Source: Albula goreensis
Lineage: Eukaryota; Chordata; Actinopteri; Albuliformes; Albulidae
Direction: 5' to 3'
Assembly: GCA_022829145.1 (NCBI GenBank)
Contig: CM040743.1
Coordinates: 30,245,646 to 30,309,645, forward strand
DNA length: 64,000 bases
The stretch's first letter is position 1. Each line of letters begins with the position of its first letter. The translations under genes and the position numbers were made by a program. Positions 51,463 through 63,705 of the stretch are shown one piece after another. Below the pieces are notes generated by a model that had not been told where the DNA came from, did no database searches, and saw only the letters and a program-made list of their open reading frames with translations.

Positions 51463-54400
51463 CCAACAAAGGTACTGTCCAAATAAAATTATGCTGGCTT
51501 ATTACAGATATCTGTGGGTGCAGGGGTACATTTCACAGCTATTGACTGTATCCGGAAATGCCGTTACACTGAAAGTTGATACTATAATGGGCAATAGACA
51601 CCATACTTCCTCCAATTTGGCAGGCAATATCATATCTAGTCATCTTTGGACCTCATTGTTTTGTCTGTGCTGAATATATTATGTAGCATTTTTGGTATGT
51701 ATGTTGTTCTCAATAATGATTTGCATTTTTGTTTTGTAACTTTTTCCTATTTATTATTCAAGATATCAGTGATCATGTTTATTCATATTTTCATGAATCA
51801 TCTTAAATATATGAAATATGCATATTGATATGCTACAAATCTGTCACTATATTTGCCAATATTAATAAGCTTGAGATACATGAGATCATTGGGTTTTCAG
51901 AAATAATGTTAAAATGGAAAAAAAAAAAGTGTGAAGGCATGACGTCAAAGTAAGAATAGATATGAAAAAGATGCATAAAGGGCCTTAAATGCAGTGAAGC
52001 TGCCTTATGATTGATAAAAAGGGCTCAGCCAATAGGATATGCCAGCATCATTTCTAAAAGATAAGGTTATCTCAGCAACATCTGTGCTGCATTGCTCTGA
52101 GGGGATTACTACCCAACCACTGTAATGCAGCCAGTTTGGGTGGGCCCAGGTCATCTCCTCTCAGAGTCAAGGCTATTACATCAGTGCATTTGGTATTTTT
52201 AAAAGAGCAATATAATGTTTAACCCCAATTGGGCATGAAAGGTTTACCTCAAGAAGAAAGCCCCCTTTGCTCCTGTGCTTTGCGAAGCATCACAGCTAGC
52301 TCATTGCATCATTACACTCACTTTGCCTGTCTTGCTTCGCAAATGGGCGAAAGGAACAACCCCAGCTTTAGACAAGGATGCCAGAGGAATTTAATAAAGC
52401 CATGTGGTTTACCCCCGCATTGAAAAGGCTACTCTAAAACAATCAGCTGATGTTACGACCTGGAAGACTTCCAAGGTTAAACCATCCTTTCTTGAAGGAG
52501 CAAATTTACATTCAAGGAACCCTTTTTTTTGTAATGCTTCTCCTATTCTTTTTCAGCAAGACTCTCTATTGTCCCCAGTGCCTGCCTGCCCCAGGCCTTG
52601 CATTGGTCTAGGTTCTGCTTTCTTCCACTTGCTTACCAACAAGCTGTCAAAGTTATTACTCCTGATGTGAGTACAGGCTGCTTTTTCAGACTCACTCATG
52701 TAAGATGCTGAGTAGGCCCTACATTTCAAAGTATGCTTCAAGTGTAATCCCTAATGCATCGTGTCTACTTATTTTTTCCCTGACGGTTTGGGGGATTTCG
52801 GTAGAAAGCAAAATAACTCCGAAAGTGAACTTATACAAAAATTTTTGAAATGTGACCCAGCATGGTAAGCAGGTGTTTGTTTCTCATTTCATTTGAATGT
52901 AATGTATTTAATGTGATTGTTAAACTTACTGTATAAACTAAATGGAAAACAATGACAGAAATCCAAATCTGCTTGCGTAGCTTGTGGCCTTCTGCACCAA
53001 TTTCATGCATGAAAGACCACACCTTCATTTTAAGAACAAGCTTATTACATCAGGCATATTTGGCATGTTTTGGTGTGTCTCTCACCATAAGAGACTCACA
53101 GTCTGTTCCTGGAACAAGCCCCAGAACCACCCACACTCTGAATATGCTGATACCTACCATTTTGAGATATTTCAACCTCGGGTTGTCACAGATCTGTAAT
53201 TAACTATACAATGACACAATCGGTGTTTGCTTCACAGCCGTGCAGTGCTAAGAAATTACTCACTTCATCCACCCTGCAACACATTACAAAGGATGTTCAC
53301 CAGTATACAGAAAGTGTTGGCTGACTCAAGAGTGAAACTGAAGTGCCAATGAGAACGTCAGAACTTCCCACCAAAAGTCAGTTCCCTGTCTGCTGCCTGA
53401 CACCGTCGCTGTGAATAAACATCGATGCAGTCAGAAAACACCTTCCTAATGAATAGGAAATTGAGCGCATCTGCAAAGCTGTCCTTTTGATTGGTATCAT
53501 TATCGTCTTCTCACCACCAGAGATTGGTTGTATGAATCATATTATTCATATGCAAATTAGGAAAAAGGGTGTTGGGAAGCAGTTCTAGGTAGACCTAGGC
53601 ACATAAAAACTTATTTATGAATAGGTACAACATGTAAGTAAACAAACATCCTGAATTTCAGTTGTTCTAGACATTGAAAGGTTAGTGACTATAACGTTTG
53701 ATTAGAAGAGATGTATATTTTGAAGTGGGAGAATTCTTCTCTTGAAGAAACATAATGGAGTTCAGTATTATGAGACATCTAGATAGAAACAAATCTACAT
53801 TCCCTTTGCTCGTTTGTTTTGGCGTTGCCTGGACTGAACGGAATTTTACATTCTGCCGCAACATGCAGGCAGTGTGAATGTACCAACCTCCACTGACATT
53901 TTCAGCATACAGAACAAATGTTTGAGCAAATGTCAGGCCCAGATTTGTACTAGCCTGTCTATTTCTAAGCATTTTCCTGACATTTCCCTGTGGAACATAC
54001 GCACACATTTTAAAAATCCACAACATAGACCCAGCCAAGTATAAATTGATCCTGTTCATATAATTCCTTCCTGAAGAAGCAATCTACAATAATACTTACC
54101 TGAGGCATTCCAATATTTAGTTTTTTTTTTTTTTACACACCAGTTTTTAAGCTAAGATGAAAGCATTGGGATTTTTGATAATAGCCACAATGCCCAGACT
54201 GTCAGTTGGCCAAATTACTCTTAACAGTGTATTACTTTTTACAGTTAAAGATTCATCTGTTTTTAAACATACTTGATCTGACATCAAAATATATTTGAAC
54301 ATGAAAAAAAAACACTTTCTTTGACACCAGCCCACTCCTCAGCACTATTAAATTTGCCATCACGTTCATTAAAATTAATGAGCATATAAACATTTATTTT

Positions 54401-56112
54401 ATTGATATATTTACACTATATGCTACCTAGGTGCCGATTCAATTTGTATTGCAATTCTGTAAGTATCACAATTGTATAAATATCCTGATTCAATATTATC
54501 ATTTTTCAGATTTTTGGTTACAATTTTAAAACCTTGAACCATGTAAAAAAAAGGTTGAGTCATATCTCTAAAGCTTTATACCTTGAAAGATTTACCGGGT
54601 AAAAACTAGCTACCAGTTCGTTATGTGGTATGTATCATGTTCTACTTGTTAAAGCTTTTTTGTCTGGTAACAGTAGCATACTTCTCAAGCTCATCGTCTT
54701 CATCTGCTGCCACTCACATGATTTTGTGCCACACATGGGTTTCTGACCACTCACCACTATTCACAATGCATTTGTCTCGCATTAAAAACTCAAGTCCACA
54801 TCCGTGATGTGATTGGTTAACAAATGTGCAGGTGCATAGCTATTCAGCAGTGGCTACTAGAGCAATGCAACACAAGAGCGTTTTAACTTGCTTAACCCCT
54901 ATTCTTCTCCAGTGCGGCTGAGCCAACGGTTTCCTACTGATGGGCAACAAAATCACACAATGAGTTGAGAAACCCAGCTGAGGGTCAAAGAGCTGTACTA
55001 TAAATACAAGCTTTTACACTCTGTGCCAGGGGCTCAAAAAATCACTGCTTGACTCTGATAAACAATTTTTTCTCATATTTAAACTGAAGCCAGTATATCT
55101 TAGATGGCAACATCAGAGCTACAATTCAATCAGATTTTATCTTATTTACTGGCACACCTACCCACTCTTATTAATCTAATCTAAAAGCCTGTTTAGCCCT
55201 TTGGATGTGACTGTCAAAAAAGAAAAGGTTATACAGCAACCAAATGCCAAAGCATCATGGGAAATGTTACTGTATGGGGAGATAAAGATGTACAATATCT
55301 TGTCATGTGGATGAAACAGCATTATAGCAAAATTGGTGTAAACTGCATTCAGCAAGTCACCTGTAACTGTTTTCATACTTGACTATGTAAGGAATGAATG
55401 TTTGTTAATTTTCAATACTTATAGGACATATCTTACGTATTATGAAACAAGTGCAGATAAACAGCTAGACCTTTTCTAAGCCTTGGGAAAAACTGCAGCT
55501 CTAAACATGTGAAGAAGTCATCTTTTGGTAAGCAGCAATGATGCAACTCAAAGCAAAGGATTTGTGTAGCAGCTTGTCACTGCGTTAATCTTCCTGATGG
55601 CTTGTATTTACTCCACTGTGTAAGAACATGCTGATTTGGTGAATTAGCAGTGCTTTAGTCAACTGCTTGACAGAGGGTAAACACACCCTCACATGGAGGG
55701 TGGAGGGCAAACATTAAATTATCACTCTTAAATTATCCTCTATGTTTACCATGGGTAATATATTTCTCATCTTATATCTTGTCCACTACATGATGTACTC
55801 AATACAATAAACTAAACAATAACAACTGGTTTTTTAAACAAGGCTCTAATAAATGTTTTATCATATATTCTCATGGAGATTGTTTTATCGCTTTTTACAT
55901 TAATCTCAGTGATTATGTTTAAATCAAGAATTTTGTACAACAGTATATAGTACATGACCTAATACTCAATTGGGCCTTTAACCTTACTTGGTAAATGAAA
56001 TGGTAATGGACAGCATACCAAAGCTAGCTTGTGTTTCCCAAATCCAAACAATTCAGTTCTTTTGCCACACACCGCTTTGTGGTCTTGAAAGTTGTGGTTT
56101 CACACTTACAAA
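51463..56112. other. sntg1 intron sequence, nothing recognised
   Basis: Long AT-rich intronic stretch with a T run near 54121. No exon-like, RNA-like or repeat-family sequence could be supported. Confidence 0.45.
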
Positions 56113-56280
56113 CATCGGTAGCCTAGCCTACCTTAAACGTGCTTAGAGCGCATACATTAACCTACAGTTAATTAGCACAAAGCCTATTTTTTAATAAAGT
56201 GTTGAATACGTAATGTAATTTATTGAATACTGTACTGAAAGTGACGCTATCGCACCATTGTAACCCAGGGACCATCTGTA
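56113..56280 (+). repeat. Interspersed DNA-transposon MITE, copy 2 (right end kept)
   Basis: Shares with 25382-25615 the segments GCCTAGCCTACCTTAAACGTGC, AGCACAAAGCCTATTTT, AATAAAGTGTTGAATA and TGAATACTGTACTGAAAGTGACGC. Unlike copy 1 it lacks the left end but keeps the right terminus CAGGGACCATCTGTA, whose reverse complement TACAGATGGTCCCTG matches the left end of copy 1 in type. Confidence 0.72.
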
Positions 56281-56519
56281 TTTTCATCAGGAATGGGAAA
56301 CAGAATTTCTTTTACAAATTTCAAAGACAGAGCATTTGCCTTATTTGCCATCAAATTGTAGCTTTGAGTAAAATGGAATAATTTGGAATGGCATTATAAG
56401 ACAATGCACAGCAAATTTGAAGATAGTTTCCCATTAAATAGCACAATTAGCACAAAGAAAGTGGAAGAATTAAAGACAACAGTCACTTTATTCTAAACTC
56501 ATAGCAATTGGGAAACCTA

Positions 56520-57480
56520 ACACAGAGGCCTCATTTGGGATTAGCTACCTACTGGCAAAACATAAGAAGCCTTTTACGGATGGCGAATTTCTCAAGGAGG
56601 CGGTGGTGGTAGCTGCTGACACTTTTTCAGAGACTTTAAAAACAAAGATGAAATCAAAACAGCCTTCATGTTAGAGAGAAAAACATTCGGATCAAAAAAC
56701 TTGTTTCAATCACTACTGATGGTGTCCATTCCGAGTTTATCCCCATTGTGTAGCGATGACTCAATGGTAGTTTACTCATGTGAACTACCATTGCGTTATC
56801 CAAGCACTCGCTCACAAAGTCATTCACTTCTCTCATGTAATGTCAGTTGTTTTCATGATCATTAACTCTATCCGTGGTAACATCAGTTCAAAATTTGCGT
56901 TTAATGAGCTTGACGCTGCATACAGTTTTCCACATGCAGATGTAAGATGGTTGTGACAAAGATGCAAATAGACACTTTTTTCTAAAGTCTAGAAATGAGA
57001 TGCATAGCCAGCTGTCAAACGATCAAAATATACCTTTTCTTACATCAAATGAAAGAGTTGAATGTCAAACTTGGGGGAGAACAGAGACTTGTCTCATATG
57101 ATCAGTGCAACCAATGCATTTAAGTCTAAACTGGCCCTGTGGTCATCCCAGCTAAAAGCAACAACATTGTTCACTTTTCAAATCTGGAGAAAGTTCAGAA
57201 ACAGGTCAAACAGAAAGGACTCCATCACCAAACAATTCTGCAAAGCACCTAAATAAATTGATGGATTTAATAGAAAGTTTCAAGACATAGCAAATCCTTT
57301 CTTTCAAATGGACAGCAACTTTTCGGTAGGTGTTTAAACACAGCAGTGGAATTGACATGGAAATCATCACCATGCAAAGTGATATTGAACTGAAAGTTCA
57401 AAAGATTTTTTTGGGGATTTATTTGCTTCATGATGGATCAATTTTACCAGGTCTTATTTGCCAGTTTTTGACAGGTATGT
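56520..57480 (+). pseudogene. hAT transposase pseudogene (ZBED5/SCAND3-like)
   Basis: Pieces in three frames follow the order of a ZBED5/SCAND3/GTF2IRD2-type hAT transposase: SYLLAKHKKPFTDGEFLKEA (about 56540), FRDFKNKDEIKTAF (about 56625), VSITTDGVHS (about 56703, containing the catalytic-region TTDG block), LDAAYSFPHADVRWL (about 56915, with HADVRWL), MKELNVKLGGE (about 57050) and AFKSKLALWSSQL (about 57118). It then reads KFRNRSNRKDSITKQF and fades out near 57480. Many stops and frameshifts show it is dead. The N-terminal BED zinc finger and the C-terminal dimerisation region were not found. Confidence 0.8.
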
Positions 57481-58589
57481 TTGTTGGAATTGTATTGTAG
57501 CTGAGTGAAATATGTCATGCTAGCTACAGTGGTTACAGTAGGCTATATTCTTTTATGTGTCATTTGGTTTGACGTTACTTAATATTAAATGGGTTTTAGC
57601 AAAAGGTATAGATTTGTCTGCATGGTGCCTGCTAGAATAGCGTCAATTAAAGAACTAGGGGTTACACTGGCAGATCCAAAAAATTGCTCATGTCGGGCAT
57701 GGACCTCACGAACCAGCACTTCCGTCTTCCTCTGCTTTAGCTCATCCATGTTCTCTTGTGAGTGCTGGGTGCACGTGATTGTTTTGTATGTAACAGTCAT
57801 TATGATTGGCTGAAACATGCAACATCGTCCCAACCCCCTCTACTTGATATTAACACATTAATCCACGTGAAGGACCTCCTATTGTGAGTAGCACCATGGA
57901 ATGGACCTGCTCAATTTGACTTATCACCTTGAACTTGTGTCCACGAAAATAGCTTTGCACTTTTGCACCTCCCCATCAAATCAGATCAGAGATCAAATGA
58001 GAATCAGGCAATGACTGATTTACAACTTTTGACAGATGACTTTCAAAATAGGGCCTATGTGGTGTACATTTCACCAAAGAAGATTAAAGTTACATGGCAA
58101 ACACATTCTTTTTTCATTATTGTACCCTAACATAACAATAGAACCCCATGTTGTATCTGTGTTGCAACAACAGTCATGGAATCTGACATCTACAAATTTC
58201 ACTGCTGTTCATTTTTAATACCTTTAAATAGGTGTATCTCTGTGCATTTTTAGGTTGGATGTTAAGGAGCAGTTAAACACACACATTTCCCATTTCCTCC
58301 TCCTCTTCTTCTACTTTTTCCTACCTTTTTAACCTTATCCACCTCTTTTATCAAACAGAACAAAAGTAAAACATAGAACAAAACATATTGCAACTCAATA
58401 TTATTTTAATTGCTATTATTAATTTTATCTTAAATGTTCTCCTTTACCTAACAAAAACGTAAAACTCTAACCACTGTCATCCCCCTTGGTCTTTTGCTAT
58501 GCTGACCTCGGGGAATGAAAATGGTAATAATAGCTAATACATTGTAGTGAATGTTTAGACAGAGAGCCAGTTTATCTGGTTAGGACCTG
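57481..58589. other. sntg1 intron sequence, nothing recognised
   Basis: No family or exon-like sequence seen; frames at 57585-57833 and 58036-58218 are short and lack signatures. Confidence 0.45.
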
Positions 58590-58995
58590 TACTTGTGTGA
58601 TAAGATCAATGGGATCTTTAATAACCACAATGAGTCAGAGGGTCTGTGTAACATCTCATCCCAAAGGCAGAACCTCATGCATCACAGTGCCCAATCACTG
58701 TGCTACAGCATTGGATTTCTATTTGTTCCAGAACAGGGAACTCAGTCATATCCTGGAGGGCAATAGTACCTACAGGCTTTTGTTCCAACCCCCTCTTCAA
58801 CTGGGATATCACTGATTACCTTCTTAACCAGAGAAGAAAGGTAATTGGTTTAACGATATGGTAATCACTTAAATCAGGTGTGTTCAAGGACAGTTCAAAC
58901 AAAAGCCCACAGACACTGGAGACCTGCAGGACCATAACTGGGTATTTCTTGAGAAGAGTGCCCCCCCTGAGTCACCATTATGTCTTTCAGCAGGA
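58590..58995 (+). repeat. Dispersed repeat interrupted by a MITE
   Basis: The left half (GATCAATGGGATCTTTAATA, CACAATGAGTCAG, CATCTCATCCCAAAGGC, CAGTGCCCAATCACTGT) and the right half beginning GAGAAGAGTGCCCCCCCTGA look like two parts of one dispersed repeat known in fish genomes. They are separated by a MITE. Orientation and class are inferred. Confidence 0.5.
58733..58950. mobile_element. hAT-like MITE nested in another repeat
   Basis: Starts CAGGGAACTCAGTCATATCC, continues TGGAGGGCAATAGTACC and ends GACCTGCAGGACCATAAC then TGGGTA. The arms are inverted (TCCTGGAGGGC against GACCTGCAGGA) but diverged. CAGGG-type ends and the internal TTTGTTCCAACC / CAAACAAAAGCC pair match a common fish hAT-derived MITE. 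Confidence 0.6.
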
Positions 58996-59098
58996 TCTCA
59001 CATGAGAAGATCGTAAGTATTATTATTTTTTACCAATATACATTGAATACAGGTGGAGCCACATAATAGAGATTATGAAAATTGAAGGTCAAACTTAC

Positions 59099-59215
59099 AG
59101 GAGGTGCAGAAAATTTGAAAAGTGAAGAACCCCTCAAGGCAAGGAACTTTGGTGTATACATTCGGTCCTGTACAGAGTCTTGTTCCTTCTCATCAACCCA
59201 ACCCATGTAGATGAT
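59099..59215 (-). CDS. sntg1: sntg1 exon: PH-domain region, first exon seen here
   Basis: 117 bp (39 codons, phase 0 at both ends). It starts after an acceptor TTTGACAG and ends before the donor GTAAGT. The peptide begins IIYMGWVDEKEQDS, continues QDRMYTPKFLALRGSS and ends LFKFSAPP. YMGWVDEK is the characteristic start of the second half of the gamma-syntrophin PH domain, and FLALRGSSL-KF forms its strands. The next exon continues directly with VTTWDW, confirming the junction. The upstream part of the protein is outside the window. Confidence 0.95.
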
Positions 59216-60786
59216 CTGTCAAAGACACAGAGCAGGCAAAGGGAATGAAGGGTGGGGGGTTATGGGGGTAGGAAAAACTTTTCCTTAATCATAAAGTCAG
59301 GTTGATTGTGTCAGCTAAAACATTCTGATTATATTTCTTCCTGAGGCATTTTGACAAATGACAAAACCACTGAGGCCAACATTCATGACAAGTAGTCACT
59401 TCCCATGACAGTTGCTTGTTGTGATGTGTGCTTGTAGATGTGGTGCATTCATAATGCTTGTAAGTATTTGCCTTGCTGAGGTTCTTAATGCATGACTTGG
59501 TGAGCTAATCCTATCTAAAAAGGCATCCATCATCATAGGAAATTGCTTCTGTCATTTCATTTCTTCCTCATGAAGAGGTGATCGTACAACATATGAAAGT
59601 TAGAAGCGTAACAATGCCAGCTCTGCGATATTCTGTACAGCTATAGAACAACAGAAATTAGTCAATGATGAAAAAGACTTTTCAGTTCCCTTCAGACCAC
59701 ATGTCAAGACACATTGGAAATACCTCTGTCCCTGGAAGAATTTCTGTATTTTGATGTTGCATCTGTAACATCTCAGCAGTATGTTATTTATAAACACACT
59801 TCTTTACTGTGTGAATTTTTAGTCATAGAAAAGGTCACATCTTTTCATTTTTATCTGATCATTTCTTCAACTTTAAGCAGCCTTTTCTTTCTGGCATGTC
59901 TTTTTGATGAGGGTATTAGGTGTACTCTACAGACTGGCATATATTCTCAGAATTCAAAATTCGTCTTTTTTTATGGGCTGGAAGCAGATGCAGATCAGGG
60001 TGTGTGTAAAAGTTCAGGCTGTAAAAGGCAAGCAGAACATCAATACATCAATAGCAGAATGAAAAATGTGCATATCTAATCATTATTATCCATTTACTAA
60101 TTACCCTCTATGAATTTCACAAAAAGTAAGAAACGTTATCTGGGGGAAAAAACATTCAATACGAGTCAATAATTTAAGTAATAAATGTAGCAAGAAATAT
60201 GTTCTTAAAGACTGCTGCTGCTTTGCTGTTGCGATTGTCAAAATCTGTAAATCAGAGTTAGTACCAGATAAAATGAGGCGCAACAGTCCATTAGCAGTAC
60301 ATGACCAGCTGCTGGCCTTTCTGATTAATTGACACTATTCAGGCATGATTTGCAACTTCATTTTAAAGAACACTGATCACAGGGGAGTTCCTGATCCATG
60401 CCATTTGTATTTGCGTGCGGAAATTGCACAAGTCTGCCGATTTGAGCTGCCCTACGTACTAGCTTTACATATCCATACAATGTAGCAGATCAATACTAGA
60501 GGGATGCACTTTTTTATTACTCTGAGGAAGGGACTTAATCAAACTAGGCTAAGCTCAATAAAGATGCACCATCTATATACTGCATTCATAGCAGACCATA
60601 GGAAAAATTGTTTTTGAACATTGCAAACATACAAAAAGGAGTGGACAGCTCTTTTTCTATTTGATAAGACACCTCACACTGAGAAACCATTATACAGAAA
60701 TAACGTGCACTGCTTTTATGGGTTTTTATGTTATTGTATAGTGTTAATTAAATAATTGAACTCAGTTTCTGACATTATAAAAACCA
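59216..60786. other. sntg1 intron, nothing recognised
   Basis: Sequence upstream of the exon at 59215 on the sntg1 strand. No further exon, repeat or regulatory site could be supported. Confidence 0.45.
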
Positions 60787-62874
60787 GAGGTGTGGGACTC
60801 AAGTCACATCCGTCAGGCTCAAGTCATAGATTTTCTGACTTGAGACTTGCTTTTCCAAATATAACGAATGACTTGACTTTAACTTGATGGTCCAAGATTC
60901 GAGACAGTTGCTTTTATTGTTTGCATATTTGTTTCTGAATATTTTGTCTTAATTTTTCTAATCAATTTAAATGGTTTATATAAATAAAGTTGCTGATCTG
61001 AAAAAAAGTGATAGGCGATATCATAATGTATTTGACTTGGTGGAGTATGGCTCCTCATTCACAATGGCAGACACTGACCAATCATCTCTAAAAAGGATAA
61101 TTTTTGGATTTAAAGATTTTTAAAAATTAAACACAAAACACCCAAAAATGTGGAACTTCATCAGACATTCCAAAACCCACAGTGGGGGCCAGATTTACCA
61201 CCCGTGAAGGGGTACAACAGCTTAAGCAGGTTAAAAGCAGCTGCTAAAACATCCCGGTATTTATGTGCAAATTACTAAACAGTCACAATGGCAGAAAGTT
61301 ACTATTTATATATTTATATACTATAAAGTTACTATAAGATGGAATCTGTGGTCACTATGTCACTTTGCGACTCTTGATACATGGTAGAATCAGCTCATGA
61401 ATATGTATATTTGGGGTGAAGGACCTAAACTGCATATATCCTTACGTCTGGATCTTTTAAAATTACAGATGTGTGGATCCATCACACAAGGAACATGTGT
61501 TTATAAATAGAAAACACACATATCCCATGAATGCACAGGTTGTGTGTGATGCAAAACAAATAATCACAAATGTTGTTGCAAAGTACCACGGTTCACGTCA
61601 CAGCAGCTTTATTTTCAGGGGTAGCTCCATCTATAGAAAATGAGGGCATGGAGCAAGTGGAATGTGTTAGCTTGTTGAAACAACCTTATTCCAATTGGTG
61701 TTAATATTCTTAAGGGGTTGGACCATGAGCTGTGTCTTTTGTCTGTATTATGTTGTGGAATGGATATGGAGCAACCAGTTGCAAGTGGTGATGGAACCTG
61801 ACGGGAAAAAAAAATGTACTGATCGGGTAATAGATATAACGGCCAATAAGGCACAGCCTCATAATTCCATATTACAGCATAGGAAGTCAACACCAACCGG
61901 GTGAAGAAGGTTTTGGCATGACATCATATTCAAAATGAATTTATTCCACATGGTACCATAACAAATCCCAGGCATTATCTTATGTTCTTGACTTAAAGGG
62001 TAACCAGGAAAGTTAAAGGGTGAACGTCCATTTTTGTGTGTGTGAGTTAATAAATATTTTATGTTTTGCAAAGTATATTTGGAGTTGAAATGTTTATTTA
62101 TGTCTGATTAATATGGTTATAGTAGGGCTATGACGTGTTAATGATGTGTATGCATGGGAGTTTGTAAGCTCACATAAACAATATCGCTGTAAAATCAGCT
62201 AATCAGGCTTCTCTGCAGCCTAGGCAGAGTCATATTCTCTAGTTAAAGTAGACACATACCAAATTTCATATTTTAGTACACTCCCTTCAATTTGCCTCCC
62301 ATGGGTAAAGGTGTTATCAGATGTAAAGGTGTATTTCATGACAATTCTGTAACAAATTAGAGTTGAGTGGGAGGGCTACATAAATATCTTACCATAATTA
62401 ATCTATGTGATTCTTTATTATATTACCATCTTATGCTGCTCTGCTTTTCCCAGTCTATATCCAAGTTTTAAATATATCTCAAACAGCCACCCACAGTCAC
62501 TTTGACAGCATTCAGACATTGCATTGTCCATTTTCAAATTCATACAAGACGATAAAAGAGTAATTGGCATCTCCTGGAATTTTGAATTCAGTTGAAAAAT
62601 GGAAAAACAGGGGTGACAGCCTGTATATAAGAGATGCCCATTTAGGTAAAGACAATTTACATTTTTCGGGAATAGAAAATTTACATTTGTTAGTTTGGAC
62701 TCCATTTGAGTTGCTTTATTCTTGGCAGGGACTCGACTTGATTAATTCGGGGCACTGACCTGACATGTCTTGCTTGATTTTGTGCATTGTTATTTGAGAC
62801 TTGCCTTGAGACTTGAATGTTAAGACTTCACTGACTCACTTTTGACTTACACATGTGTGACTTACTCCAGCCTC
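60787..62874. mobile_element. 2.1-kb inverted-repeat element with ACTTG-rich termini
   Basis: The left end GAGGTGTGGGACTCAAGTCA (60787) pairs in reverse with the right end ACACATGTGTGACTTACTCC...AGCCTC (62874). Both ends are followed inward by repeated GACTTGAGACTTG / ACTTGA motifs (near 60836-60910 and 62765-62860), a pattern of fish DNA transposons of unclear class. The interior has no recognisable transposase; a fragment near 61065 (MADTDQSSLKRII) is too short to classify. It may be composite. Confidence 0.6.
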
Positions 62875-62888
62875 AGAACTAAACTATA

Positions 62889-63626
62889 TACAGTGCTGTC
62901 CACATATTGGCACCCCTGGTAAACATGAGTAAAATGGGCTTGAGAAAAAAAATAAATAAAACCAGTTTTATTTTTATTAACCTTTATTTAAAGTAAACTG
63001 ATTGAAAGGAAAAACTAAATCTTCTCCCTAAAGTATGTGTGCCACAATTTATGCCACCCCTAGAAACTCTTATGAGTAAAAGCTAACTAAAGTATATTCC
63101 CATTCATATTTTATGTTTTAAAGTTCACCTGAGGGATAAGGAACCCTTAAATGGTCAGCCATGATTTCTTGTTTCACTGATATATAAATATGAGGTGACA
63201 CACAGGCCAAATTCCCTTAGTCATCCATCATTATGAGAAAGACCAGAGAAAACAGCAGTGATGTGCAACAAAAAGTTGTTGAGCTGCACAAATCAGGAAA
63301 TGGCTATAAGAAAACATTTAAACCATTGGAAATGTCCATCTCTACTATCAGGGCAATAATTAAGAATAACTTAATGTAACTGGAGATGTTGAGAATCTAC
63401 TAAGAGGAAATATATCTTCATTGACCCCATGCACAGTGAGGAGGATGGTTCGATGGTTCAGAATCGGAAGGATATGGAGGAATGGTCTCAGACCACTTGC
63501 CATGTGTTCTCAAGTCCCATTAAACATTATGGGAGAAGACTCAGAGCTGTTATCTTGGTAAAGGGAGGCTGCACAAAGTATTAAATGGAGTGCTAATAAT
63601 TGTGGCACATGTGTTTTCGAGAAAAA
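62889..63626 (+). mobile_element. Tc1-like element, internally deleted
   Basis: Left terminal repeat CAGTGCTGTCCACATATTGG follows a TA at 62889-62890. A transposase start MRKTRENSSDVQQKVVELHK lies at 63234, continuing SGNGYKK and SISTIRAIIKNN (first helix-turn-helix) before a stop. The centre with the catalytic residues is gone, and sequence resumes with a 3' sub-terminal block ATAATTGTGGCACATGTGTT (from about 63596), running into a (TATC)n repeat where the right inverted end would be. Confidence 0.8.

Positions 63627-63703
<77 letters not shown>
63627..63703. repeat. (TATC)19 tetranucleotide microsatellite
   Basis: About 19 uninterrupted TATC units, starting where the Tc1-like element's A-rich sub-terminus ends. 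Probably expanded from a GAAAAATATC seed within the element. Confidence 0.97.

Positions 63704-63705
<2 letters not shown>

Larger units (their letters stand above)
31573..59215 (-). other. sntg1: sntg1 gene, 3' half (six coding exons)
   Basis: Gamma-1-syntrophin is a cytoplasmic scaffold protein of the dystrophin complex. It links dystrophin-family proteins to signalling partners and is mainly neuronal in vertebrates. The six exons here encode the C-terminal 240 residues: the PH-domain region and the syntrophin-unique region. Introns run 14770, 3969, 1361, 5169 and 1651 bp in transcription order, all phase 0 with GT-AG ends. Assignment to the gamma-1 rather than the gamma-2 paralogue rests on blocks such as ELEFSNLFAVLHCIHSFFAA and KVACLDPLF. 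The PDZ and first PH exons are not in the window and must lie to the right of 64000. No exon was found between 59216 and 64000. Confidence 0.93.

Noticed and set aside
63627-63703. Possible CRISPR-like or satellite array
   Set aside because: Simple TATC units without spacers; a microsatellite.
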